Source of the DNA: Pontibacter arcticus
Lineage (GTDB): Bacteria; Bacteroidota; Bacteroidia; Cytophagales; Hymenobacteraceae
Direction of reading: 5' to 3'
DNA: 64,000 nt
Assembly (NCBI RefSeq): GCF_003284895.1
Contig: NZ_QMDV01000004.1
Coordinates: 436,501-500,500 of the forward strand
Shown here: positions 7,600 to 18,167 of the stretch, one piece after another
How positions within the stretch are numbered: position 1 is the first letter of the stretch
Layout of the letters: the number at the start of each line of letters is the position of its first letter
Translations under genes and position numbers: made by a program
The notes under the pieces: generated by a model
What the model was told of the DNA's origin: nothing
Databases searched by the model: none
The model's input: only the letters and a program-made list of their open reading frames with translations

Positions 7600-10500
7600 T
7601 TACATGTTTCTGCGGTACTGGCCGCCTACTTCAAACAAGGCATTCGTGATCTGGCCAAGCGAGCAGAACTTCACGGTTTCCATCATCTCCTCGAAAATGT
7701 TACCGTTGTTGATCGCCACCTGCTGAATACGTTTCAGCATGGCATCAGATTTATCTGCGTTGTGCTGGTGCAGGGCCTGTAGCATCGTGATCTGGTATTG
7801 CTTTTCTTCTTCGGTAGCGCGGATAACTTCCTGCGGTACAACTGTTGGCGAGCCTGTAGAAGACAGGAACGTGTTTACACCAATGATCGGGTATTCGCCG
7901 GTGTGCTTCAGGGTTTCATAGTATAAACTTTCCTCCTGAATTTTGCCGCGCTGGTACATCGTTTCCATGGCACCCAACACGCCGCCACGCTCTGTAATAC
8001 GATCAAACTCCAGCAATACGGCTTCTTCCACCAGGTCTGTCAGTTCTTCGATGATAAATGAACCCTGCAACGGATTTTCGTTTTTAGCTAGGCCTAACTC
8101 ACGGTTAATGATCAGCTGAATTGCCATTGCTCTGCGCACCGATGCTTCGGTTGGTGTGGTAATAGCTTCGTCGTAAGCGTTGGTATGCAGCGAGTTACAG
8201 TTGTCGTAAATAGCGTAAAGCGCCTGCAACGTGGTACGGATATCGTTGAAGTCGATTTCCTGTGCGTGCAGCGAGCGGCCGGATGTCTGGATATGGTACT
8301 TTAACATCTGCGAACGCGCATCGGCGTTATACTTCTGCTTCATCGCTTTTGCCCAGATCTTACGGGCCACACGGCCAATAACCGCATATTCCGGATCGAT
8401 GCCGTTGGAAAAGAAGAAGCTCAGGTTCGGCGCAAATTTGTTGATATCCATGCCGCGGCTCACGTAGTACTCTACAAAAGTAAAGCCATTGGCAAGCGTA
8501 AAGGCCAACTGCGAAATTGGGTTGGCACCCGCCTCCGCAATGTGGTAACCCGATATAGAAACCGAGTAGAAATTACGGATGTTCTTATCGATGAAATACT
8601 GCTGCACATCGCCCATTAAACGCAGCGAGAACTCCGTAGAGAAAATGCAGGTATTCTGTGCCTGGTCTTCTTTCAGGATATCGGCCTGCACGGTACCTCT
8701 TACTGAAGCCAGCGTGCGGATTTTGATTGGTTCGTATACTTCGGCAGGCAATACCTGGTCGCCGGTTACACCTAACAGCATCAAGCCCAAGCCATCGTTG
8801 CCTTTCGGTAACTCGCCCTGGTAACTTGGCCGCGTGGCGCCTTTTTCTTTGTAAATCGCTTCTATTTTCTGGTTGATCTCATCTTCCAGGCCATTTTCAC
8901 GGATGTATAATTCACACTGCTGATCAATGGCGGCGTTCATGAAGAAGCCGGTCAGGATAGCAGCCGGACCGTTGATCGTCATGGAAACCGACGTCATCGG
9001 GTCAGCAAGGTTAAAGCCGGAGTATAACTTTTTGGCATCATCCAGGCAGCTTATACTTACACCTGCGTTACCAATCTTGCCATAAATATCCGGACGGAAA
9101 TCCGGGTCTTCGCCGTAAAGTGTTACTGAGTCAAAAGCCGTAGAAAGGCGCTTGGCTGGCATGCCTAAACTTACATAATGGAAACGACGGTTGGTACGTT
9201 CCGGTCCGCCTTCGCCTGCAAACATACGGGTCGGGTCTTCGCCTTCGCGCTTGAACGGGAACACACCTGCTGTGTAAGGGAACTCACCTGGTACGTTTTC
9301 CTGCAGATTCCACTTTAACAGATCGCCCCAGGCCTCATAGCGTGGTGTAGCTACCTTCGGAATCTGAAGATGCGAAAGCGACTCGGTATGTGTCTTGATC
9401 TTTAGTTCTTTGTCGCGCACTTTAAAGATGTAGAACTCATTTTTGTAAGCCTGCACCTTGTCTTTCCAGTTCTCGAGTATCTTTTTGTTTTGTCCGTCGA
9501 GGCTCAGTTCTACTTCTGCGTATGCTTCCTGCAGTTGCTTCACCAGGCGGTCTTTGTCGGCAATTTCTATACTTTCAACTGCCTCAATAGACTTTCTGAT
9601 ACCGTACAGTTTCTGGGCAACTTCTGCCTGGTCGCGGCCCCATTTATCGTAGCTGCGGATGGTTTCGGCAATCTCGGAAAGGTAACGTGTACGGGCAGGA
9701 GGGATGATGTATACTTTCTCTGACATCTCTTTTGAAGTCAGGAGGTTAGAATCGAACGCTATGCCTGTTTTCTCGGTGATCTTCGCGATAACGGCACGGT
9801 ACAACTGGTTCATGCCCGGGTCGTTAAACTGCGAAGCGATCGTTCCGAAAACCGGGATCTCATCGTCGTTTACATCCCAAAGCTGGTGGTTGCGCTTGTA
9901 TTGTTTTTTTACATCACGCAGGGCATCCAGGGCGCCACGCTTGTCAAATTTGTTCAGGGCAATCACATCGGCAAAATCCAGCATGTCGATCTTCTCGAGC
10001 TGTGTGGCAGCACCGTATTCCGGCGTCATCACATACAGGCTGGCATCTGAGTGCTCAATAATCTCGGTATCAGACTGGCCGATACCAGACGTTTCTAATA
10101 CGATCAGGTCAAAATCAGCGGCTTTTACAATATCCACGGCATCCTGTACATACTTGCTCAGGGCCAGGTTGCTTTGGCGTGTGGCCAGCGAGCGCATGTA
10201 TACCCGTTCATTCGCGATCGAGTTCATGCGTATTCTATCGCCCAGCAACGCACCGCCGGTTTTACGCTTCGATGGGTCTACGGAAATAATGGCAATTTTC
10301 TTTTCCGGGAAATCGATCAGGAAGCGGCGTACCAACTCATCTACCAACGATGATTTACCGGCACCACCTGTACCGGTTATACCCAGTACCGGTGTGTTTG
10401 CAAGTTCTGCCTGTGCTTTTACTTCAGCAAGTATGGCGCCGGATTCTTCCGGAAAGTTTTCGGCTGCCGAGATCAGGCGCGCTATGGATTTTGGATCTTT

Positions 10501-10986
10501 ATCCTTCAGATGCTTGGCTTCGCCGTTCAGGTTCTGGCCCGTCGGGAAGTCGCATTTCTGGAGCATGTCGTTGATCATACCCTGCAGGCCCATCGCACGT
10601 CCATCGTCCGGGGAGTAAATGCGGGTAATACCGTAGCCGTGCAGTTCTTCGATTTCGGTTGGAAGTATAACGCCACCGCCACCGCCGAATAAACGCACAT
10701 GGCCGCAGCCGCGCTCGTTCAGCAGATCATACATGTACTTGAAGTACTCGATGTGGCCGCCCTGGTAAGATGTGATGGCAATTGCCTGAGCATCTTCCTG
10801 AATGGCACAATCTACTATTTCCTGCACCGAGCGGTTATGGCCCAGGTGAATTACCTCTGCACCCGAGGCCTGTATAATGCGGCGCATGATGTTGATGGCT
10901 GCATCGTGCCCGTCGAATAAAGAAGCGGCTGTAACGATACGGATATGGTTGACAGGCTTATATGGTTCTGCTGTTATAAATGTCAT
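7600..10986 (-). CDS. icmF: Fused acyl-CoA mutase IcmF (B12-binding, G-protein chaperone and mutase domains)
   Basis: 1,128 residues from the ATG at 10986; a 15-residue longer start at 11031 is possible. Order of domains: cobalamin-binding domain (about 10-135; [11 protein letters not shown] carries the DxH ligand motif), MeaB-like GTPase (about 150-420; [10 protein letters not shown]-loop, NKFD), linker, then a TIM-barrel mutase. The substrate segment [15 protein letters not shown] differs from methylmalonyl-CoA mutase (YTRGPYP) and is the signature of IcmF. These enzymes interconvert isobutyryl-CoA and n-butyryl-CoA with adenosylcobalamin, with the built-in G-domain loading and protecting the cofactor. 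It has its own terminator and no partner subunits nearby, consistent with the single-chain design. Confidence 0.95.
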   Translation of the reverse strand: MTFITAEPYKPVNHIRIVTAASLFDGHDAAINIMRRIIQASGAEVIHLGHNRSVQEIVDCAIQEDAQAIAITSYQGGHIEYFKYMYDLLNERGCGHVRLFGGGGGVILPTEIEELHGYGITRIYSPDDGRAMGLQGMINDMLQKCDFPTGQNLNGEAKHLKDKDPKSIARLISAAENFPEESGAILAEVKAQAELANTPVLGITGTGGAGKSSLVDELVRRFLIDFPEKKIAIISVDPSKRKTGGALLGDRIRMNSIANERVYMRSLATRQSNLALSKYVQDAVDIVKAADFDLIVLETSGIGQSDTEIIEHSDASLYVMTPEYGAATQLEKIDMLDFADVIALNKFDKRGALDALRDVKKQYKRNHQLWDVNDDEIPVFGTIASQFNDPGMNQLYRAVIAKITEKTGIAFDSNLLTSKEMSEKVYIIPPARTRYLSEIAETIRSYDKWGRDQAEVAQKLYGIRKSIEAVESIEIADKDRLVKQLQEAYAEVELSLDGQNKKILENWKDKVQAYKNEFYIFKVRDKELKIKTHTESLSHLQIPKVATPRYEAWGDLLKWNLQENVPGEFPYTAGVFPFKREGEDPTRMFAGEGGPERTNRRFHYVSLGMPAKRLSTAFDSVTLYGEDPDFRPDIYGKIGNAGVSISCLDDAKKLYSGFNLADPMTSVSMTINGPAAILTGFFMNAAIDQQCELYIRENGLEDEINQKIEAIYKEKGATRPSYQGELPKGNDGLGLMLLGVTGDQVLPAEVYEPIKIRTLASVRGTVQADILKEDQAQNTCIFSTEFSLRLMGDVQQYFIDKNIRNFYSVSISGYHIAEAGANPISQLAFTLANGFTFVEYYVSRGMDINKFAPNLSFFFSNGIDPEYAVIGRVARKIWAKAMKQKYNADARSQMLKYHIQTSGRSLHAQEIDFNDIRTTLQALYAIYDNCNSLHTNAYDEAITTPTEASVRRAMAIQLIINRELGLAKNENPLQGSFIIEELTDLVEEAVLLEFDRITERGGVLGAMETMYQRGKIQEESLYYETLKHTGEYPIIGVNTFLSSTGSPTVVPQEVIRATEEEKQYQITMLQALHQHNADKSDAMLKRIQQVAINNGNIFEEMMETVKFCSLGQITNALFEVGGQYRRNM

Positions 10987-11164
10987 ACTTTCGTAACAAG
11001 AATTTCTGAAATTTGATGCGAAGATAATCATTTTATGGCATAATAACGTGCAGGCTTTCGATACACAACAAGGCGTTTTGTAACGTTTAACCGGTGCGTT
11101 TCATACTATAAAAGAAGGCGGAGCTGCATCAGAAGCACACAGGTTAGCATACGCGTAACAGCCC

Positions 11165-12172
11165 TTATTGGTATTGAATATAAAGTGGCGTTGGTTCGAG
11201 TGCCAGTATTTCGGCAGGCGTCATCATGCGGGGGCTGTTGCGCAGGTCGTTTTTGTAGAACAGCTTAAAGCCTGTAAACTGCACGGGCTCTTTCTGGATA
11301 TAGCGGCGGTAGGTGTCTTTTTTTAGGGCAGGATGGCCCCAGCCGTCCATGTGCATCACTATTTGTACTTCGGGCCTGAGCGTAATTTGCTGGTGGTTGG
11401 TGATCATACGTTGCGTAAACCGGTGTACAATCAGGAGTTTGGGAGGCAAGTTGTTTTCTGTTACCAGTTTTGCCAGATAATCTGTAGCAAAGTTAATATC
11501 CACAGCATCAAATGTGCCTACCCGCCGACCAGGAATGCCACCGTTTTTCATCGAAAATTCCGCATCAATTCCTAAATGTACATGTGGCAGTTTCAGGTAT
11601 TTTTCGAGCCTGGGGAGTTCCAACTGCAATGTGCTCTGGCCCACCTGCACATCCAGGAAAACGATCGCCTCGCGCTGTTTAGCCAGTTCCAGCACATCGT
11701 CTATCATTTTATCGGTCATGCGGAGCCTGTATTTGCTGCCACGGCCCGGTTTGCTTTGTGCGGTTACTACAATCGCATGCAGGGCAGGTTGCACCGGCGT
11801 AAGCGAATCGGCTTTGGTCCAGTTGGCTACTTCTTCATCTAGTTTTGCCAGCATTTCAGCAGGAGGCAATTCACCTAAAATCCCCATCCTCCTGGATAAA
11901 GGATTGCCGTAAAAAGCGATAATTCTTTTCTGCGGAAGTATGGCGCCCGGCAAAGGTTCCGGACCAGGGTAGGCCCATGCTTTGGTTTCGGCAGGTTTAA
12001 CTACCGAATCGGGCGCAGTAGTTAGCTCCACCTGATTTTGTTGCGGATTTGCTGCGGCCGCCAACTGGTTTTCCGGCTCTTGGCGGCAGGAAGTTGCACC
12101 TGCCAATAGCACCGAAAGTATAAAAAGCGACCCGGATGTGGTTTTAAATCGAAACGATCGGCACAGATTCAT
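11165..12172 (-). CDS. Putative lipoprotein of unknown function, 335 aa
   Basis: The ATG at 12172 gives a signal peptide MNLCRSFRFKTTSGSLFIL followed by a lipobox-like SVLLAGATSC, better than the longer start at 12220. After a low-complexity linker the mature part (PLPGAILPQKRIIAFYGNP onward) looks like an alpha/beta barrel: RIIAFYGNP, AIVFLDVQVG, VHLGIDAEFS and PKLLIVHRFT are regularly spaced strands ending in acidic or aromatic residues, as in glycosidase-like folds. No catalytic assignment can be made. It is likely anchored in the envelope. It may be co-transcribed with the upstream FRG gene (about 100 bp apart). Confidence 0.7.
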   Translation of the reverse strand: MNLCRSFRFKTTSGSLFILSVLLAGATSCRQEPENQLAAAANPQQNQVELTTAPDSVVKPAETKAWAYPGPEPLPGAILPQKRIIAFYGNPLSRRMGILGELPPAEMLAKLDEEVANWTKADSLTPVQPALHAIVVTAQSKPGRGSKYRLRMTDKMIDDVLELAKQREAIVFLDVQVGQSTLQLELPRLEKYLKLPHVHLGIDAEFSMKNGGIPGRRVGTFDAVDINFATDYLAKLVTENNLPPKLLIVHRFTQRMITNHQQITLRPEVQIVMHMDGWGHPALKKDTYRRYIQKEPVQFTGFKLFYKNDLRNSPRMMTPAEILALEPTPLYIQYQ

Positions 12173-12273
12173 CAGCACGAAGTATAAATAGGTATAGCCT
12201 AATATACTACTTTTTTTCATACAAAATGAAGTAAGTATAGGTATGCCTTTTCGCGCTTTCCGTTCAAGTATAA

Positions 12274-13092
12274 CTACAGGGCTGGGTCTTCTTTTATACT
12301 TTGCTGATGTGTGTAGTGGCGTTTAAGCCAGGCACTGAGGCCCGATAAACCTGGCGTGAGCACACGTTCCGTGATGTTTGCCTGATCAAGTTTATCGCGT
12401 ATCTCCCATTTGAGCGAGGCCGGAATAATCACCCGGTAGTATAGTTCTTTGTGCTGTTTCAACCAGTTGCTCATCTCCGCCTTTACATTCGACATAAGCG
12501 AGAAAAGCGCATACTGGTGCACAATGCGGTTATCAATAGAAGGCGGCTCCAGAAACAGCACGAACTCTTTCTCCTGAAAACTGCTGAGTGCTTTTAAAGT
12601 TGGGCTTACGGGTTGCAACATTTCAGGGGTAAATACATTCGAGCCTTCTTCTTCTAACACACTTTTAAGCGCGGAAGGGAGATGCTCCCCGGATTTAACA
12701 TAATTAATGCACCATACCACACCGTCTTCGTTATACTTGTCCAGGTCCTGGGTTGCAAAGTGCAGCGCCACCAGCGGGGAGTAGGTCCAGTCGAGGAGGC
12801 GGGTGGGCAGGCCGTGGTGCTGCGCAATGGCCAGCCAGTTCCACACAGAATCGCCCTGCGTGGTATTGCTGTGGGCATACTTCCGGAAGTTACGCAGGAT
12901 ATGCGGTTCCAGCACATCATACTGGCTACCCAACCGGCTTATACTTGTGTTCAGTTCAAAATCCTTGCTCCAGGTACCCCGGTATACAAAGTTAGACCGG
13001 AAGCGGTTTATCTTATCGTTCCAGCTATTGCCAAACAAGGCTGCCTGTACTTCCAGCCAGTTTTCAGGAATAATGTCTTGTCCGAATTGCAT
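12274..13092 (-). CDS. FRG domain-containing protein
   Basis: 272 residues. The N-terminal half is an FRG domain: NFVYRGTWS (the F-R-G motif region, here Y-R-G) and a second conserved block AQHHGLPTRLLDWTYSPLVALHFA. The FRG domain is widespread in bacteria, often near defence or mobile genes, and its biochemical activity is not established. The C-terminal part has WEIRDKLDQANITERVLTPGL, typical of these proteins. No toxin, nuclease or transposase neighbour is present, so no defence role can be argued here. Confidence 0.85.
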   Translation of the reverse strand: MQFGQDIIPENWLEVQAALFGNSWNDKINRFRSNFVYRGTWSKDFELNTSISRLGSQYDVLEPHILRNFRKYAHSNTTQGDSVWNWLAIAQHHGLPTRLLDWTYSPLVALHFATQDLDKYNEDGVVWCINYVKSGEHLPSALKSVLEEEGSNVFTPEMLQPVSPTLKALSSFQEKEFVLFLEPPSIDNRIVHQYALFSLMSNVKAEMSNWLKQHKELYYRVIIPASLKWEIRDKLDQANITERVLTPGLSGLSAWLKRHYTHQQSIKEDPAL

Positions 13093-13364
13093 AGGTGGCG
13101 GCTATTTTAATTTTCAGTCTGATTACATACTGGGAAACACAACGGAGGTTGCAACAAAGCGAACCTACTTTATACTTGCGCTTTTCTAAAGATAGTATAA
13201 ATTCCTGGTGCTATGTGCTGGTTTCTGTATGTGCTGCTATAAACTTTCAAAAATCTGACTATATAAATACTTTGTTATTTTAATCCTAAAAATTATTCAT
13301 TAAGTTATAACATTAAGTGGATGATAGCGTACAGATTTTCTATGTTTCATTAAATAAAGCTACT

Positions 13365-14237
13365 ATGTTCTACCACGATAACAAACTTCAATACAAAGTA
13401 AGAGTAGACAAGCCCAACCCGGTATTTGCCAATATGTTGCAGCAGGCGATTGGCGGTATAGAGGGCGAGATCAGAGTGTGTTTGCAGTACCTTTTCCAGG
13501 CATGGGGCGCACGTGGCCCTGTTAAATACCGCGATATGTTACTGGAAACCGGTACTGAAGAAATATCCCATATCGAGATGCTGGCCACAGCTGTAGCACT
13601 TAACCTGGAAGGCGCGCCGCTTTCGTTGCAGGAAGAAATGACCAAAGATAAAGTGATCGGTGCTGTGATGGGCGGCATGAACCCGAGACACGTACTTTCT
13701 TCGGGCCTTGCTGCCATGGCTGTGGATGCCAACGGCAATCCGTTTAATGGCTCCTGGGTTGTGGGCAGTGGCAATATTGCAGCTGATATGTACGCCAACG
13801 TAATGGCCGAATCTACGGGCCGCGTATTGGCAACGCGCCTATGGGAGGCTACCGATGACGCCGGTATGAAAGATATGCTGGCCTTCCTGATTGCCCGCGA
13901 TACCATGCACCAAAACCAGTGGCTGGCTGTGCTGGAAGAATTAGGCGGTCTGAAAGGCATGCACCCGATTCCGAATAGCTTCCCGCAAAGCGAAGAACAT
14001 CAGCAGTTCAGCTACTCGTTTATCTCCACAAGTATAGATGGCAACACGCAGGCACAAGGGCGCTGGTCGGCTGGCCAATCAATGGACGGCAAAGGCGAAT
14101 TCACGTTCGACCCTGCCAAACCGTTCGGCGATGAGCCAATGCTGGGACCACCAGACCCACGAGGCCACGCCCAGACAGAGCAGATGACAGGCGCTGCAGA
14201 CGGCGGCTTAATGGATAAAATAAAAGGCGCACTTTAA
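13365..14237 (+). CDS. Manganese catalase
   Basis: 290 residues from the ATG at 13365 (MFYHDNKLQYKVRVD), the usual family start; the upstream in-frame GTG/ATG extension is not conserved-looking. The four-helix ferritin-like domain carries dimanganese ligands in GGIEGEIRVCLQYLFQAW, ETGTEEISHIEMLAT, NVMAESTGRVLATRLWE and ARDTMHQNQW. The enzyme dismutates hydrogen peroxide in the cytoplasm without haem. The Gly/Pro-rich C-terminal tail is as in other Bacteroidota. It is isolated and ends at a strong bidirectional terminator. A manganese-type ABC transporter is encoded 40 kb downstream. Confidence 0.95.
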   Translation: MFYHDNKLQYKVRVDKPNPVFANMLQQAIGGIEGEIRVCLQYLFQAWGARGPVKYRDMLLETGTEEISHIEMLATAVALNLEGAPLSLQEEMTKDKVIGAVMGGMNPRHVLSSGLAAMAVDANGNPFNGSWVVGSGNIAADMYANVMAESTGRVLATRLWEATDDAGMKDMLAFLIARDTMHQNQWLAVLEELGGLKGMHPIPNSFPQSEEHQQFSYSFISTSIDGNTQAQGRWSAGQSMDGKGEFTFDPAKPFGDEPMLGPPDPRGHAQTEQMTGAADGGLMDKIKGAL

Positions 14238-14249
14238 GTAGCCAGCTTA

Positions 14250-14296
14250 AAAAAGAAAGGGAAGCAGGTATTACACCTGCTTCCCTTTCTTTTTTA
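14250..14296. terminator. Bidirectional intrinsic terminator
   Basis: Stem of about 20 bp (AAAGAAAGGGAAGCAGGT / ACCTGCTTCCCTTTCTTT) with a short loop, flanked by A- and T-runs, between the convergent manganese catalase and RsiV-like genes. Confidence 0.9.
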
Positions 14297-14306
14297 TATA
14301 TGAGGG

Positions 14307-15128
14307 TTATGGCCGGTAAGCTGGTTTTAAGATTTCTCCCAGTTGTTGGTACGTGAACAGCATTTCCGTAGGGCCATCGGCATAAGATGCTATTTCGTAG
14401 GGATTATAGTACAAAAGCAATCCTTTATCTGTGAGGGCGGCATTTTGAGGAAGCGGCAAATCATTTCCTTCTATAAAAAAGCCCCCTTCCTGCAATGTCT
14501 GGGTGGCTGGTATTTCTCTTAGCTTTCTGATCTCTTGTTCGGCCAGTTTCTTTAGCTGTGTGGTATCCGTCAGCATCTGCTGGCGGCTGATCTGCTGCCC
14601 GGTCTGGTCGAAGCTTCGTAAACTGACAACAGAAAGCCCGTGAGCGCCGCCCGTATAAGAATAGGTGTCCGTGCGTATGGTAATAACTTTTTGGGTTTGA
14701 TAGATTGGTTTTACTTCTACTTTCAGGTCCCAGGGGCGTGGTATTTCGGAAGTTTCTTCTTTCGCGTAGGTTTCGTACTGCTCTATAAATGTAGTAGCTA
14801 CTATCTCGGCAGCATTTGATCGTGCAGTTGTATCGGCGTCGGGGTTATTATCCAGGAGCAGGGCCAGCAGGTGTTTTTGCAGAGTGCTGTTCAGGTTATT
14901 CCGAAGCTCCTCCGGGCCGCCGGTTGCTACTATATAAGCAATCGAAACAGAGCCACAGGCATCCGGCCGTTGGGCACAGTTAGCAGACTGGCGGCTAATA
15001 TTTTTGTTCCGGAAAGTAAGTTGTTCTTGTGTTTGCTGCGTTGCTTCTGTGGTCTGGCGCTCGTTTGTGTTACAGGCCGTTAAACTCATCAAAGCAAACG
15101 CCAGCGCAAGTATGTTTTCTTTTTTCAT
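14307..15128 (-). CDS. RsiV-like (DUF4163/DUF3298) lipoprotein
   Basis: 273 residues from the ATG at 15128. The start gives a clean lipoprotein signal, MKKENILALAFALMSLTAC, whereas the longer ORF start would mask it. The segment TDTYSYTGGAHGLSV marks the start of the DUF3298 (RsiV-type) domain, and the preceding region with IVATGGPEELRNNLN fits DUF4163. In Bacillus, RsiV senses lysozyme, but Bacteroidota lipoproteins with this domain have no known sigma factor partner and none is adjacent here. Probably faces the periplasm. Confidence 0.85.
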   Translation of the reverse strand: MKKENILALAFALMSLTACNTNERQTTEATQQTQEQLTFRNKNISRQSANCAQRPDACGSVSIAYIVATGGPEELRNNLNSTLQKHLLALLLDNNPDADTTARSNAAEIVATTFIEQYETYAKEETSEIPRPWDLKVEVKPIYQTQKVITIRTDTYSYTGGAHGLSVVSLRSFDQTGQQISRQQMLTDTTQLKKLAEQEIRKLREIPATQTLQEGGFFIEGNDLPLPQNAALTDKGLLLYYNPYEIASYADGPTEMLFTYQQLGEILKPAYRP

Positions 15129-15244
15129 AGATAGGGGAAGGGTTTCCTGCAAAGATGAAGAGATTCCGGCGGACAACCGTGTAAATTTCCCGTTACCTTT
15201 CATTTATACTTTAGCAGTTGTCAGTTTTTAAAATAATAAAAAGC

Positions 15245-15559
15245 ATGGAAAAAGTTTCTGAATCACCTTTGCTACTCAAAATACAAGAAGCGTTACATGA
15301 TCTACAAGAAAAGCAAAAAGGGGTTCAAGTAAGCATTATAAAAGAGCCTATTGAGCAAGAAGACGAAAAAACTGGTAACACTTTCTTAGTGAAATGGCTC
15401 TGTTGGAATATAATTGATGAAAACGGTAATGAATTAACAGAACCAAAACTTGAAATTGTTCATAAGGACTTAAATGAAGAAGTGATCTTATTCGACTTGC
15501 AAAAGTTCTTTCCCGAACATCAAGTTATAGTAGACAACGAAATATACTTGGAAGAATAA
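15245..15559 (+). CDS. Hypothetical protein, 104 aa
   Basis: The ATG at 15245 (MEKVSESPLLLKIQEALHD) is preferred to the upstream non-ATG start. The protein is highly charged, soluble and acidic overall, with an N-terminal amphipathic helix followed by a beta-rich segment (FLVKWLCWNIIDENG). No family is recognised. Its base composition is more AT-rich than its neighbours, so recent acquisition is possible. No terminator or partner gene is apparent. Confidence 0.6.
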   Translation: MEKVSESPLLLKIQEALHDLQEKQKGVQVSIIKEPIEQEDEKTGNTFLVKWLCWNIIDENGNELTEPKLEIVHKDLNEEVILFDLQKFFPEHQVIVDNEIYLEE

Positions 15560-15635
15560 TTATACTTAATACAATGCATGCTCAACCTACGCTAATGCTT
15601 CAGACTACGCATGTACGTGGCCTTAGCCCTCAATT

Positions 15636-16697
15636 CTAAAATAAACCCAGTTGCTTGCCGGCTTTGGTGCAGAAATGTGTGAGGTTATACGGCCGGCTGC
15701 TGCGGTTGGGCATATACTTTTGCTTGCTCATCTTAAAAAGTTTGGAAATCGTGTCGGCAAATTTTCCTTCTCCGTGCATGCGCGTTCCAAACCGGCTGTC
15801 GCTCAGTTTTCCGCCGTGGCAGTCCGCGATCTGCTTCAGTACTTTCTCTGCCTTGTCCGGAAAAGCCTCTCGAATCCAGTCTTCAAAAATAGGACCGATG
15901 CTGCCATTTAACCTTACAATCGTATAAGCGGCACTGCAGGCACCGGCTTCCGCAGCCTGTTTTATAATCTGCGGAATTTCCGAATCGTTCAACCCCGGAA
16001 TAATAGGCGCCACCATCACGTTTACATCCAGCCCGGCAGCGGAAAGTTGTTTTACCACATCCAGTCGTTTGGCAGCCGAGGCAGTGCGCGGTTCCAGTTT
16101 CTGGCGCAGCTTTTCGTCCAGCGTCGTGATGCTGATATTTATGTGTACCAGGTCCAGTTTATTTAGCTCCTGCAGCAGGTCGAGGTCTCGAAGTATAAGT
16201 GCGTTTTTAGTGATAATACTAACCGGGTGACGGTATTGCAGCAGCACTTCCAGCATGCGGCGCGTCAGTTTTTTCTTCGCCTCGATGGGTTGGTAGCAAT
16301 CCGTGTTGCCGGCCAGCATAATGGGCATCACTTTCCAGTTCGGGTTTTCGAGTTGGCGGGCCAGTACTTCGGGTGCATTTTCTTTTACGATGATCTTGCG
16401 TTCAAAATCGAGGCCGGCTCCAAAGCCCCAGTACTGATGCGAGTTGCGCGCGTAGCAATAAATACAACCGTGTTCGCAGCCCTGGTAGGGGTTCATGGAG
16501 TAGGCCAGTCCCAGATCCGGGCTATCCACGTTGTTTACGATCTTCTTCGGATGCTCGGTAAAAAACTCCGTTCTGGTATTGGAAAGCATCGGCTCGTCCA
16601 GCCCTTCGATGTGCTCGGCTACATATTCCTGTTTCAGGTACGGGTTGGCAGGGTTATACTGTGCGCCGCGTCCTTTTAAAAACTCTTCTGCTTTCAT
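15636..16697 (-). CDS. PA0069-type radical SAM protein
   Basis: 353 residues. The radical-SAM 4Fe-4S motif CxxxCxxC is GCEHGCIYCYARN, preceded by SMNPYQ, and SPDLGLAYSMNPYQG marks the PA0069/SplB-like subgroup. Further family signs are VMLAGNTDCYQPIE, ITKNALILRDLDLL and VMVAPIIPGLND. These proteins resemble spore photoproduct lyase and RNA/DNA-modifying radical SAM enzymes, but the reaction of the PA0069 group is unknown. Its position just downstream of umuDC on the same strand suggests, without proving, a link with DNA damage. Confidence 0.9.
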   Translation of the reverse strand: MKAEEFLKGRGAQYNPANPYLKQEYVAEHIEGLDEPMLSNTRTEFFTEHPKKIVNNVDSPDLGLAYSMNPYQGCEHGCIYCYARNSHQYWGFGAGLDFERKIIVKENAPEVLARQLENPNWKVMPIMLAGNTDCYQPIEAKKKLTRRMLEVLLQYRHPVSIITKNALILRDLDLLQELNKLDLVHINISITTLDEKLRQKLEPRTASAAKRLDVVKQLSAAGLDVNVMVAPIIPGLNDSEIPQIIKQAAEAGACSAAYTIVRLNGSIGPIFEDWIREAFPDKAEKVLKQIADCHGGKLSDSRFGTRMHGEGKFADTISKLFKMSKQKYMPNRSSRPYNLTHFCTKAGKQLGLF

Positions 16698-16727
16698 CGT
16701 TTTAGTTTTTTAAGTATCACTTTTTTT

Positions 16728-16873
16728 GACAAAGGACTATCAGACAAAAGACACAGGACTTTTCTGGTAGACGAAGTGTGACCTGAGCTGTTACGATGTT
16801 TCAGGCAATACTTTAGCTTCTGCAGAAACTGAATTATTACAATCTTTCGTCCTTTGTCAAATTGTCTTTTGTC
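16728..16873. repeat. Inverted pairs of GACAAARGAC repeats
   Basis: GACAAAGGAC (16728-16737) and GACAAAAGAC (16743-16752) on the plus strand are answered by GTCCTTTGTC (16849-16858) and GTCTTTTGTC (16864-16873). The four 10-mers are two direct and two inverted copies, spanning the umuC to radical SAM gap. Confidence 0.75.
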
Positions 16874-16878
16874 AATTT

Positions 16879-18165
16879 TCACACTTGCACACACAGCATT
16901 TCGGCGGGGTGAGTGGTGTAGCGCGGCGACATTTTCATACTTTTCATCAGCCACGGATTTTGTTGCTTTTTGGGATCGTAAACACCTTGTGCTGCCGCAA
17001 TAAGCGTTTGTTTGCCCCACAGGCCGTTCACTTTATCCATTACTTCCATAAGGCGCTGGTGCTTGGCACGGTCTACGGTATCCAGAAAAGACGTTTGGGT
17101 AGTTTGTTCGTGGTTTAATTCTGAAAGTATAACGCCCGTTTTTTTATAGCGATAGCCTTCCCGGAACAGCGGTTTCAGGGCAAGTGCGGTATAATGCAGC
17201 AGTTCCAGCGTGCTGTTGGTAGCGGTTGGGAGTGTGATTGTTTTGCTGTTGTAATAAGCCAGTTCATTCTTGAAAGGATAGGCCTGCAGGAAAACCGTAA
17301 GCACGCGGGCACAGCTTTTCTGGCGGCGAAGTTTAGCAGCGCAGGTAGCTGTGTAACTGGCCGTGGCTTCGTGCAGCAACTCCAGAGACGTAACAGGTTT
17401 GCCAAACGAACGCGACGTACACATGTTCTGCTTAGCAGCTGTAATCAGTTCGAGTCCCAGGCAAGGTTCGCCGCGCAGTTCTTTGGCCGTACGCAAACCC
17501 ACCACTGTCAGGTGTTTCCGGATAAAAGAATCGGAGGCGCAACTCAGGTCTTTGGCCGTGTAAATACCGAAGCTGGCCAGTTTCTGGGCGTTACGCCGAC
17601 CTATTCCCCATACATCGCCTACTTCGGTTCTGGCTAAGGCTTCGTTCAGTTCATATTTATCCTGCAGGAGCAGCACCTTGTTATCAGCTTTAATTTCTTT
17701 AGTGAGACGGTTCGCCAGCTTTGCCAGCGTTTTAGTAGGGGCGATGCCCACCGATACAGGTATTCCGGTCCATAACTTTACTGTTTCGCGTAATTTTGTT
17801 GCGTGCTTCAGTACATCGTCGTTCTTCAGGTGGCTGAAATCCAGGAAAGCTTCATCAATCGAGTATACTTCCATTTCAGGAGCAAACTGTGTCATGGTGG
17901 CCATTACGCGCCTCGACATATCACCGTATAGGGTATAATTGCTGCTGAACACTTGGATGTTGTGCTGCCTGATCTGGTCTTTGATCAGAAACTCTGGTTC
18001 ACCCATTTTAATGCCCAGCGCTTTTGCTTCGGCGGAGCGTGAAATAACACAGCCATCGTTATTGGAAAGTACCACTACAGGCCTGCCTTCTAAGTGCGGG
18101 GCAAAAACCCGTTCGCAGGAAACGTAAAAGTTGTTGCAGTCTGCGAGTGCATATAAAGCGGCCAT
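16879..18165 (-). CDS. umuC: Y-family DNA polymerase V catalytic subunit UmuC
   Basis: 428 residues. The N-terminal catalytic motif [15 protein letters not shown] with the metal-binding aspartate and [14 protein letters not shown], then YSIDEAFLD with the second acidic pair, define a UmuC translesion polymerase. Helix-hairpin-helix, little-finger (TSRSFGKPV) and a C-terminal DUF4113 region ([16 protein letters not shown]) follow. It copies past DNA lesions with cleaved UmuD. The start lies 2 bp after the umuD stop, so the two are co-translated as in the classical umuDC operon. Confidence 0.95.
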   Translation of the reverse strand: MAALYALADCNNFYVSCERVFAPHLEGRPVVVLSNNDGCVISRSAEAKALGIKMGEPEFLIKDQIRQHNIQVFSSNYTLYGDMSRRVMATMTQFAPEMEVYSIDEAFLDFSHLKNDDVLKHATKLRETVKLWTGIPVSVGIAPTKTLAKLANRLTKEIKADNKVLLLQDKYELNEALARTEVGDVWGIGRRNAQKLASFGIYTAKDLSCASDSFIRKHLTVVGLRTAKELRGEPCLGLELITAAKQNMCTSRSFGKPVTSLELLHEATASYTATCAAKLRRQKSCARVLTVFLQAYPFKNELAYYNSKTITLPTATNSTLELLHYTALALKPLFREGYRYKKTGVILSELNHEQTTQTSFLDTVDRAKHQRLMEVMDKVNGLWGKQTLIAAAQGVYDPKKQQNPWLMKSMKMSPRYTTHPAEMLCVQV

Positions 18166-18167
18166 AC

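Noticed and set aside
9704-10618. 304-codon open frame on the plus strand inside icmF
   Set aside because: Antisense to the conserved IcmF G-domain region; Ser/Ala-rich translation with no domain character.
12274-13092. FRG-domain gene as part of a defence island
   Set aside because: Neighbours are ordinary chromosomal genes and no partner effector is seen.
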